DNA of 64,000 nt, from assembly GCA_964036155.1 (NCBI GenBank), contig OZ038423.1, positions 21,715,249-21,779,248 of the forward strand. The letters run 5' to 3'. The position numbers and the translations under genes were made by a program. The notes under the pieces were generated by a model. It made no database searches, was not told the DNA's origin, and saw only the letters and a list, made by a program, of their open reading frames with translations. The DNA is from Diploscapter coronatus (taxonomy: Eukaryota > Nematoda > Chromadorea > Rhabditida > Rhabditidae). Positions 25,301 to 35,544 of this stretch are shown here, piece by piece; the stretch's first letter is position 1; every line of letters begins with the position of its first letter.

Positions 25301-28300
25301 TATCATCTGGGAGAAGTGGGGCTATAAATGTGGTCACATTCACTATGAATTACCATATTTGGTCTTCACATAATCCTCTATCACATTTTTATAATTAATT
25401 CTAGAAAAAGTTGTGTTTTTAGGCGAACTGCACTTCTAAATAAAAAAATTGTAAATCAGAAACCATCAAATTGCAAAATTCCGTTAGATTAAATTAGCAG
25501 GATAATTTTTGATTGATTTCAGAACGGAAGGAAGGATGAAGAGGAAGATAGTAACGGCAACAATAGCAGTCCTGCAGGAGGAGACGAATGGAAAGTCGGT
25601 TTCGAGGCTCTGAATGTGGCTATGTCCAGACAAACAATGCTTCCTGTCACTACACCTGCCAATCAGCTACGACCTCAACTACCTCTGTAAGACCTACCGA
25701 AAGTTTTAGCCTTTTCAGAAACTAGTTTACGAACGAAACTTTGAAAAATTCTAAGCTGAAATTCTATGTACCTTCTATGTGTTCCCTGATCCGAAGTTTG
25801 CAAAATCACATTTTATTGATAGAGCGCATGATATACTATGGTAGCGGACAAAATTATTGGGTCGCCCTCATATTTGGATCGATTTTCAGCCCAGCTCTTT
25901 GTACTCACCGGGTTGAACTGAAAATCGACCAAAATATGAGGGCGGCCCATTACCTTTGTTCGCTACTGTACGTGGAATCGAGAACTATCTTCTTTACTTT
26001 TTGTTTCAATTGTTATCATATCATTTCGAAATCATCGACTGACGCAAATGATAACATTTTCGAGACTATTTTTAATCCGCTGCAACCCGTAAATCGCCGA
26101 TTGGAAATTTATATCTGCGCTTTAATGAATTACTACCTACAAAGTTTTATGTCCTTTCTATAAAAATCGGCGGTTTTGTAGCAGCATTTGAAGCTGGAAT
26201 TTCCATTCATTCACATGAAAACTTTTTGTGGTTTTTCTTCAAAGTTAGCAAAATTCTCACGTTCCCACAAATTTTCGAGTTCATTCTTGAAACTGTGTAG
26301 ACATTTTCTCATTCACCAATTCTGAACCCGAGTTTTCACTAACTTATACAGCTATTTTCCTCGTTTATTGGACCTATTTTTGCTACCGTAATCCTTTCCA
26401 ACAACATTCTACAGATTTCTTTTGAAGGTAAACTTTTTGTCTAGCAGACATATGGAGCGTAACAAGTCTAGAGAGAGAACAATTTAGAGAAAACGAGGTG
26501 TTTTTGCGAAGAGTCAGATCAAAGCCATAAAACAGGAAGAGAGGCAGAGAGTTGATCGTTTAGCTACAGCCACCCCCCTGTGTTGCGTTGCCCGTGTGTC
26601 TATTTTACGAGCTTTTTTTTCTCCCTTGTGCTTGGCGAACACTTTGTGAATTCACGGAGGGAACGGACTGGCACGACCCCTAGACAGATTGCAGCAAGGA
26701 AGCTGATGGTACCACTTACCACTCACTAGGCTTGAAACAAATGGGCGGGGTATAATTGGTACCAAATGTTCCTTTCAGGCTGAACCCAGACTTTTTTTTT
26801 GAGAAAATGCACGATTTTAGTACTTGATTTTTGAAACCAGCTTCATTTTTGAGGGAACATTTTAGTCTAGTGTTGACTGAAAAAAATAATATCAGTTTTA
26901 TCATTATCAGTAGAGCCTCTATTTTTGTCAGCTAACACCGAAGCCGAATAAAGAGGTGTCTTTGAAACTATAATCAAACTCATTTACGATCCAATTAATT
27001 CGACCTCTAATGAATGCGTTCGATGTTTGCCAGACACGAATTATCTTATCACATTCATTTCTTTATCAGATCATTTTGCATTTGTCAGGCGATTTGTGAT
27101 CCTCAAGGATGTGCAAACGAATTAGAAATTTATGGATTTTTAAGGATGTGATTTTTCTTCGATTTTCTTCTAAGCAGAGGAATATGCGTGCAGTCTTCCC
27201 TCTGTTCCTCGGATAATCGCTCACCAGAGACTCACTTTTTATTATGCGCATTTCAATTTTTGGCAACGCATTCGGAAAGGCTTTCAACGATTTCAGGCGA
27301 AAGTTATCCTTTTTGAGAGATGAAAGTAGCGATTTTGAGCTTTATGAAATTCGGTCTTCAAATTCGAAATCAATACTTTGCCTTTCAACAGTGCAGAAAA
27401 TCTATAACTGCCATTCTTTCCATCTTAACTAAACTAAAACCTATAGTAATTTTCGAATAAGTAATTAGACAATTTCTACCTTTGATGTATTATTTGATTT
27501 TACGTGACATATTGGGTTCTTTTACAAATTGTCTCTATATCATATTTTTGATAATCTATTATTTCTTCAGACAGCCGCGCTCATAGCTTCTTCCTCTTTT
27601 CCTCAAAAGCAGTGATTTTTCCCCTTCATGTTGCTCTCTCCAATTGCAATCCGTTCTGCGTTCTGCTTCAGATTTATGGTTGCGGGGCGCGTTCCCTCTG
27701 CCCGTTTCTACTTCGAATGGGTTCTTTCTTCGCTTCGCGCTCATAACTTTTCCCCTTCCCTCGGTTGCGATAAAAGTTTCTGAAGCCTCCCATTTCTTCG
27801 TTGGGCAGTCTTTTTGATTCACGGTTATTTCCAAGCAATTTTTCTCAATTGTTTTTCCTTTATCTTGCCGACTAATAGAACTCCATCATTTTATCACCTT
27901 CTAATCATCCAGTGTCATAAGGTGATTTCTTCCAACTTTTATCTAACTCATCAAATCAAACACAATCTTGATTATTTAGGTTCAAAATCGATAAATTTTA
28001 TACTTTCTTTCATATCATTGTATTCTGCCTTTGAAACTTTTGTTCCGACGCGAATTTTGATTTTGCATTCCAGTTTTAAAAAATTTGAGTATTCATAAGT
28101 TTCTGCCCTTTACTTTGTAATTTATTCTGTTCGAAGTTCTCCATCATTTATCTTCTAAAGATCCTGCATTATAGCTTGTGACTTCTATTATGAAACATGA
28201 CGAAATAAGAGTATAAAAATTATCGCAATTTCCTGCAACTACATTTATGTTTGAAATAATTTCACGTATTAACGCAAATGATTATTGCTTTCGTAAACTG

Positions 28301-31300
28301 CGAAATTTTCTTTCGTGTAGTAGGAAATTTCTAATTTACGTGTTATTTTCTATTTCTTATTAGTCGTTTTTGGTCAGAATCCATAACTTTTATTCTATCA
28401 TGCGCTTATGCTCTGCTATTCTTTGACCATGGGTTATAATAATCTTTGCATTTTTCAATAGGAAGGTGGAATTACTGTAGTTGTAGTTTGCACGTGAAAC
28501 ATATCCTTAGAGATCGCAAACTCCGCTCCCTTGCATTTTTCGTTTTTGTTCAGAAAGTGGTCATTGAAAACGCCAAAAATAGGAAGCAATCCCCATTCAA
28601 ATTTGCTGTTCACGAAAGATCACTATCAGAAACGATGAACCAACCATAGAAATGGCTGTTCACCAAAAAATCTTATTAGGAAGTGCGCGTACACTCAAGA
28701 TAATTATCGGTGTAGAAATAAAATGCTGTACGTTTAGCTGATCGGTTATGCCAATTCTTTCAATCAATAATGATTTTGATTTTATTTTTTCTCTCCACGA
28801 ATGTCTCAGTTAAATAATATTTGATTATTAGAGTAAAAAATTTCAGAAAATTATAAAACTATGCAAAACCATTTTGCTGTCCCTACTTATCCTGACTCTC
28901 TTCACTCATTTCTATGTGCATTTTCCTTTGCAGTACGGCATAAGACGACAGAAATCGCTAACATCTGTGAGGCGGTCAGAGATTGTAAAAAAAATCGCAG
29001 CTTTACAGGATATCAGGGGGTGAGAAAAATTCGACTTTTCTGGGATGAGGACGAGTGAATTTCGCTCATTTCTGCAGAATATTTTCCGCTGAAATACTTT
29101 TTTTTTTTCGCTGAAACGTACAAGTGCAAAGACCCAGAGTCCATCTCATCACATGTTCGCAACGAACAATGGCAATGTATAGTGCAATGGGCTGAATATT
29201 TTATGCCCGCCTTTTTGCGATTTCTTTAATCCTAATTTGGTTGCGCGCCAAGAGGAAACCAATCCCTTTAATGGGGACCCGCAACGAATAGAGGAATGGA
29301 AGGAAAGATTGGAAAGATATCACGGGAAGTTCGACTCGAAAGCTGGCAAAAACGCGAACGAACGCGCGTATTGTAGTCCTTCCTTATAGTTAGATGTTTT
29401 CTCGAGACAAATGTGGTGTATATAAAGGAAGGAAACGAGAGGTACTTTATGGGATTAGACGATTTATGTTCGGGATAAAGAGCGACTGCACTGCTGAGGC
29501 CCACACTCAGGCACTCCAAGGGGAGCTATTTCGAATCACGCGACGCTAATTCTGATACTTTTTTCTGCGCCTTCATTCCAGATACTTATTTTATTAGTAG
29601 TGGTAGATACGAGAATCTGAATTTTCGTACACGCGAAACTGATCTTGCTTATTACAGTATTTCCTATCGTTGCGCTTTAGTGAGAACTATCTTGGAAGTC
29701 TAATAATCATCGATTGCTGTTCCCTGATTTTTGCTCAATATTATTCAGTTTTTGAAGTACGAAATTCTCGTAAAATGCAACTTTATGAATTTTTGAAAAC
29801 TCTCTTATTCCGTTTGTGAACTGTTCGAGTGTGTAAACTGCAATTTCTCCAGCTAATTTATTTCTCTGAATCAGTCTGAGAATTTGGAATACTTGAGCAT
29901 TGCCGAATTTCATACTGATGTCATTGATTTCAGAATGGGTCATCACAACTTCATCCCGTTCGCTGGACAATACAACATGCCGATGTCGACTTTGCCATCG
30001 CAACCTTTTGGGCCACAGGCAAATAGACTCAAGTTTTCAAAATAACATAATCTACTTTTTTCTTCAGGCCATTCCACCAATGTTCCAGAATGCAACCGCA
30101 AACTCAAACATGATGCTCCAGCAGTTCGCCCAGTTCCAACATCGTCAATTCCAAATGCCCTTCGTCCAGCCGCAACCGATCAGACCGGTTCCGATGCCAA
30201 CATTTCCAGGATTCCAATATCAGAATCGTAAGGTTTTATTATCTTGAAATTTCTTATTTATTTCAATTTAGCGATGCTAATGGGAATGCAACGACCCCCA
30301 CCAGATCCTCAGCAAATGCAACTCCCATTGAGTCAGCGTGCGCCTGGACCAGTTTCTCGAAGAAGCCACTCTCAAGATCAGCCGAGCTGCTCTCGAGATT
30401 CTCAGTCGATTGTTCTGGGATATGAGCGGAGGATGGGGCGTCCTCAGAAGACATTCAGACAGAAGTACGAGCAGTATCTGCCCAATAGCCAGAATAGCAG
30501 AAAGTAAGAGTTGGCGATATTGGAAGAATAAAATGTTTCGTATTCAGCGATACGGACCAGCCCTGCTCCTCAACGCAGGCCGCCGCAAGAGATCTTCAAA
30601 GGCAGCAAATGCAAATCCAGCAGCAGGAACCCGAATTGCATTTACGTCTGAATATCGAGCCCGAAATGCCGAAGTCGCTTTTCTGTCGATGGAATGACTG
30701 CGAGGCAGGTCCGTTTGAGACTGAAGCCAAACTGCATCAACACGTCGTCGACACGCATCTCAAATATCGACCTGACAGAGATTGGACTTGCAGATGGAGG
30801 GTAAATTGCTTGATCCGCAATAAGTTGAAAGTTCATTTGTTGAAGGAATGTCCAAGAGAAATGGAGCCGTTTGCCGCTCACTATCAGCTGGACACTCACT
30901 GCCTAACCCACACTGGGTTCAAGCCATTCGTTTGTAAGGTAAGCGCTTTCATCCTCATTCTTGGCGCACAATTATGAAAACACATTTGATAATTCGAAAT
31001 TCAGCGATATTTTCAGGAACCAGGATGTGGTAAGAAATACTCGCGTCTTGAGAACTTCAAGACTCATCAGCGAACGCACACAGGCGAGAAGTGAGTTCAT
31101 CAGAAATTATCGAGGTGTAAATAATAAATATTTTAGACCGTACAGCTGTCCCATCTGTCCGAAAACATTCACAAATCCATCGGACAAAGCGAAGCACGTC
31201 AGCAGAACTCACTCCGACGAGGTAATAGATTTAGTTTGAGGCGGGGAGACGATGCGTTTATTGCAGAAGAAGTGCATCTGTTTGGATGAAAGCTGCAGAA

Positions 31301-33392
31301 AGAAGTACACCGACCCTTCGTCATTGCGAAAGCACATCCTCACACAACATGGACCAAATGAGTTGGATCGACAGCGAAAGGTCAAGAAGGAGATGCAGCC
31401 CACAAGGCGAGGGGGTGGAGTGCGCAAAGGCAAGCAGTCGACGTCGCCACAGATTTCCCCGAATGCTCTGCAGCAATGGCTCGTTGAGGTAGCATTGGCG
31501 TTTATCATTTGGGCTCTTGGAAGAGGGTTCACCTTGTGTTTGAAGCAAAGTTTTAGTGAAGAAGAAAAACCTTGCAAACTCTTCTAATACGATATGCCAT
31601 TTATTTTTGAAACTAATTGAACATATTCTGATAGTTATCTCTTATCTTCTAAATTCCAGAGAGCATCCCAACAGTCGTCTTCGCGCCCTTCCTCAGAAGA
31701 GATCGATGTGGAAGAAGACGACGACGACGATGCTTTCAGCCCCGCCAACACCAGCACTACGAACTCTTCACCCAGTGCATTGTCTGGTACGAATACTACG
31801 AGCGACTCGAATATTTCCTATCTAATTACGTTCCAGACCACCAGATCCAGCCCAATTCCTCTGACAGTGGTGTGAGTGGCATCTCGCCGATGGCGCCCCA
31901 GTCATCCGGCTCGATGTCCGCCTCTTCTCCCAATTCATCCATTGAATCTGTAGGCTCGTCTGCTTCCAATGCAGCCCAGTCATCCGAGCCGACAAACCAT
32001 CAGTCATCGGAGGGAAAGAAGGACTTCTCGATCGATAGAATCCTTCGGATGGCCATGTTCGCTAGTCGATTCGTGGATGAACCCGCGATCGAACGAGGTT
32101 CGTAACGCCGAATTCGGTTGTCGGAAAACGTACAATTCTTCGCATTTCAGCGGTCAGACTAGTGACAGATGCCATGCAGAGATCGAGTGTGCCTGCCAGA
32201 AAAAGCGAGCTCTTCGTTCGTTCCTTCCGCCAACAAATCTCGCGGATGCAACAGAGCGTGGTCGAGGAGGTGCAAGAAGGGGTATGACGTGAAATGAGGA
32301 TTCGAAAAAAAAGAATCAATTACTTAGATCGAAGTCTCTCATGACGAACATGGAATGATCGTTCTTACTTCAAGGCAATCTCACAGGAATAACGAGCATG
32401 AATTCGGTATCATTGAATTTGTTTCACTATGAAAGTAATGCTATTTGGTGACAGACTGGGCTGATGAGGTTCACAGCTATATTCAAATGCCGTTCATCAC
32501 GATTCCCGAAACAATCATGACCAGCATCCAGGACTTCGAGAGTCGTCTCGATGTCGGCCAACGAGAGTTTGAGGTAGAAAAATACAATTTTCAATTTTTA
32601 AGCAACTATTTTTAGGAGATTATCACAACTCTCGAAGATTTCTTCCGAATCAACGACGACATTGAGCGCTACATTAAGATCGAAGCAGCCTCGCCGTCAA
32701 ACTCGTTCACCCCTGCACTCAATTTCCAGTCATTTTCTACGGAAATACCTCAGTCTCAACAACCAGTCGACGCGTCCGTGACGTCTGAAGCGGTGGAAGA
32801 AAAATGCCCCTTCCTTTCCTTGCCTTTGCATTGCATAAGAAACATGCCTCAGCAAACGGAGTTGAATCAAACAAAGCGACAGGAAGATAGTGAGGCACAG
32901 GCTCAGAGTAGTCGAGAGAATCAGTCGCAAATCCAATTCTCGCAGTTCTTGCAATTACAGGTTTGATTGTTTATCTCCAAACATCATGCATAGATCAATT
33001 TAATTTTAGAACGAAGAAGATCAACAAAGAATGTCAGCTTGGGATAGAGTCTTGGTGCCAGATCGATCTAATTTAACAAGGTCCCATATCATTCAAGCTC
33101 CTCCACCGCAGCGGCGATATCCGACCGCAGGACCTGATGACCTACTCGATCCGGTAACTATTGAAGTATAGCGTTTTTGAAATGAAAAGCAAAGAGATCA
33201 TTTATTGCTTATGACTATTCGTATGATAAAGTTGATTTTTTAATAAAATGTTTATTTCAGATGCAGTCGCTGACCGTATCACTGAACGAAGTGACCCCGA
33301 GTGATTTCGACATGGCGAACAGCATCGACATAACCAAGTACTGCGACATTCTGCAGGCTGGAATCAATAAGGACGAGTTCAAGGAACTCTAA
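22379..33392 (+). CDS. tra-1: TRA-1/GLI-family zinc-finger transcription factor
   Basis: Terminal regulator of nematode sex determination; GLI-type DNA-binding protein in the nucleus. Exons: 22379-22492, 25523-25686, 29934-30018, 30068-30227, 30272-30503, 30548-30800, 30846-30938, 31017-31090, 31137-31221, 31267-31488, 31660-31786, 31837-32097, 32151-32281, 32469-32573, 32616-32960, 33010-33153, 33261-33392 (908 aa; C. elegans TRA-1A is about 1100). Five fingers span residues ~298-448: finger 1 begins CRWNDC, finger 2 CRWREC, finger 3 has [19 protein letters not shown], finger 4 NPSDKAKH, finger 5 [10 protein letters not shown], all diagnostic of GLI/TRA-1. The N-terminus is Ser/Asn/Gln-rich; an acidic Asp run (exon 11), Ser-rich and Gln-rich regions follow the fingers. 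Oddities: a GC-AG intron after exon 3, a 45-nt in-frame intron inside finger 2, CxxC spacing in finger 4, and an ambiguous exon 13/14 junction. An alternative start could be the ATG at 29935. Confidence 0.93.
22493..25522 (+). other. tra-1 intron 1 (3.0 kb)
   Basis: It runs from a GT donor after exon 1 to an acceptor at 25521-25522, phase 0. No repeats or structured elements stand out by eye. A minus-strand ORF of 126 codons at 23292-23672 is discussed among the rejected items. Long 5' introns in a regulatory gene are common sites for enhancers, but nothing specific is visible. Confidence 0.6.
25687..29933 (+). other. tra-1 intron 2 (4.2 kb)
   Basis: Phase-2 intron between exons 2 and 3. It contains a near-perfect palindromic MITE-like element (25834-25970), a GC-box-like GGGCGGGG followed by TATAAT near 26744-26756, and a pyrimidine-rich block at about 27585-27790. 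These leave open the possibility of an internal promoter producing a shorter TRA-1 that starts at the ATG at 29935 in exon 3. Confidence 0.55.
25834..25970. mobile_element. 137-bp palindromic MITE, Tc1/mariner-like ends
   Basis: The arms 25841-25889 and 25918-25966 are close inverted copies (shared cores CGCCCTCATATTT and ATCGATTTTCAG), separated by about 28 nt. Reading inward from the right end gives TACAGTAGCGAACAAA; the left end reads TACTATGGTAGCGGACAAAA. TA-bounded TACAGT-type termini resemble Tc1/mariner MITEs. No coding capacity. It lies inside tra-1 intron 2 and would form a long hairpin in the pre-mRNA. Confidence 0.75.
30019..30067 (+). other. GC-AG intron of tra-1 (49 nt)
   Basis: Exon 3 reads CCA CAG and is followed by GCAAAT, the usual GC-donor context (CAG then GCAA). 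The acceptor is TTCTTCAG. Removing it joins two phase-0 Gln/Pro-rich exons; reading through meets a stop. No GT donor nearby preserves the frame. Confidence 0.8.
30801..30845 (+). other. 45-nt in-frame intron splitting zinc finger 2 of tra-1
   Basis: GTAAAT donor and GTTGAAG acceptor (weak: not T-rich plus CAG). Splicing gives CRWREC, the C-x4-C spacing of GLI finger 2 (CHWGGC in human GLI1). The intron is a multiple of three, starts at phase 0 and has no stop, so retention would insert 15 residues between the two zinc-binding cysteines rather than truncate the protein. Confidence 0.8.
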
Positions 33393-35447
33393 TCGGTGGA
33401 ACTTTGTTGATAAATTGCAAGGATTGATTTGGTTTCAGAATGCGAGTCTAAAACTTATCGTTCTAATACCGATTATTTAGATTTCGTATTCTGAAGCACT
33501 ATTAAAATGCATTTTTCTTAGAATCCTTTGATCAAATCTACTCTAGTCATTTTTCAAAAAATTAAATATTCTTCTATTATCATTGAGTCAATATTTTCTT
33601 TTCAAATTTCTAATTATGATGCTATAGTTTTATAATTCAATCATGTGTGTAAATTTCCTCGTTAATTACGTATTAGTGTTTCAGTTTTATGATTCCCAAG
33701 CAACATTATGCAGTCACTATTCACGCCAAAGGCGGTATTTTTTAGTTTGTTGTGCATTTGTATTTATTTCGATAGAAGATTGTTTTTTTTTTCTAATTTA
33801 AGAATAGCATGCAATCTTCTAATCGATTTCTTATTCTTCAGCATATTTTTATACAATTCTTGAAATCCAGTGTTCACGAGATTCTAAATCCCGACTTATC
33901 ACCTCCCCATCTCTCAATCCAATTGACAATTGAAATATTCGTTTCTTTTCTTTTTTGTTTTGTTTTGTTTTAAATTCGTAGATTTAATGTTGTGGTGTAC
34001 GGTGTTTGCTTACTTTTTCGGATTTTAGGTATCGTTTTTCGTAATGTGTTTCTTTTCTTATTATTTATTCATCATAACCATTTTCCAGTTACTCCTTATC
34101 GGATCATATATAACTCTTTGTGCAGTAAACCTCTACCGAGTCCTCTGGCTACCTTGTTCGATCACAATCTCATTATTCGTTTGGCTTTTCTTCTTGCCAT
34201 TTCACACATGGCAATTTTTCAACATACAAATGTTTCTTGTTACATTACGGATTATTATGTTACTAGCACGATTTATCTAGATCGTAACATCGAAATGTAA
34301 ATTCGTCCATTCGAACAACCCGATGTTACGATATGATATTTACAACGTTATCATTAATGCTGTACGAAGTATTCTGGCCCTCGGTCGCTTTTTCAAAGAC
34401 TTGTAATATTATTGAAATGACGCTCTGATTTTTAGTTCAATCGCTTGCATCATGGTATTACGACTGGAGTATCTAGACTAATTATTATCGTTTTGCTTCT
34501 TATGAGAAGCCCTTATCGGTCTAACCGTTGATTTATCCAATGAATTTTCCAGTTTATCGTAACTCTCCATCCCACTCTCGGTGTATCTCGTGCTTGTATT
34601 CGTTTCCATTAATTGTGTGTTGAAAATAAAGTATTCTTGAAGGAAAGTGTTGGCAAATGAAGTTTTGAATAATAACTAGCAAAGTGAAATGTAAAGAATG
34701 ATCATCATATCATCAATATTCATCATGAATTTTCATTTCATCATTTCATGACATTATAAACTTTATATTATGGAAAGTTATAAAGCAAAACAAGAAGTGG
34801 AATTTCAGAATAGTTAATCTCACTAACTGCAATATAAAATTCACAGTATTTCTAGATTGATTCATTTTAGAAAATTGAAAGTGCTCATTTCAAGGTTACC
34901 GGGCCAAATTCAAAATGAGATATTGCGAATTTGCGAATATGAGAAATGGGAACGAGAACACAGCTCATTGGAAATGGATGTGAATGTGCCTCGACTCTAG
35001 CAACGGACAAAACGGGTAGGCCGGCCAGAAGATTTGCTCTGTCCGCTGTCTGCTTCCTGTTTTGGCCCACAATGGGGAGGCCGGCGGTCGAAACGAACCC
35101 ACCCGGTCATTCTCATTTTCTTTCGACTCCCAGTTCCCAGTGTTTCCTCACTCTTCCGAATCCGAATCGATATATGCATGCTCTACTAGGCAAGGCAAGG
35201 AGCTCTCCCCTTCCCTCTCTCCTTCTCTTCTATCTTTGGCTGTATGTATGCTATTTTCTCTGACTCCCTCCATCGTCATTCTCCTTTTCTTCCTCCTATT
35301 TTCCAGTGCCAACGAAAAAGACAATCTCATTTTCGTTCCTCAATCCGCACAGCCAAATCACAACTGATTGTGGTCTAGTCTTTTAGAACACAAATATGGC
35401 TTCTTTAGTCTGAATTCGATTCCATTTTTAGCGATTTTGTATTGCAG
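33393..35447 (+). other. tra-1 3' UTR and MKK7 upstream region
   Basis: AT-rich, with T-rich runs near 33785 and 33945-33975 and ATC/TCA-rich low-complexity sequence around 34700-34745. AATAAA at 34625-34630 is the clearest polyadenylation signal and would give a tra-1 3' UTR of about 1.25 kb. A CT-rich block at 35120-35300 precedes the next gene and may mark its promoter. No coding exon is visible. Confidence 0.5.
34625..34630 (+). terminator. AATAAA polyadenylation signal, candidate for tra-1
   Basis: Canonical hexamer in the tra-1 3' flank, about 1.23 kb after the stop codon. Earlier cleavage at variant hexamers cannot be excluded. Confidence 0.4.
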
Positions 35448-35544
35448 GCGTCTGGGTAAATTTGAAAATTTAGGGTCAGAAATGAAATATTTTTCGAGGG
35501 GTTGAGATCAGAATCCGAATTCAAACAATCGCACGAAGCTAGTC
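35448..35544 (+). promoter_or_regulatory. 5' UTR of the MKK7 homologue after a TTGCAG acceptor
   Basis: TATTGCAG ends at 35447, 97 nt before the start codon. It could be a spliced-leader acceptor or the end of a 5' UTR intron. No upstream in-frame start competes with 35545. Confidence 0.4.

Noticed and set aside
25741..26163. 140-codon ORF
   Set aside because: It runs through the palindromic MITE and adjacent intron sequence; it is a by-product of the repeat.
31209..31577. Minus-strand ORF opposite tra-1 finger 5
   Set aside because: Shadow of the conserved zinc-finger exon on the plus strand.
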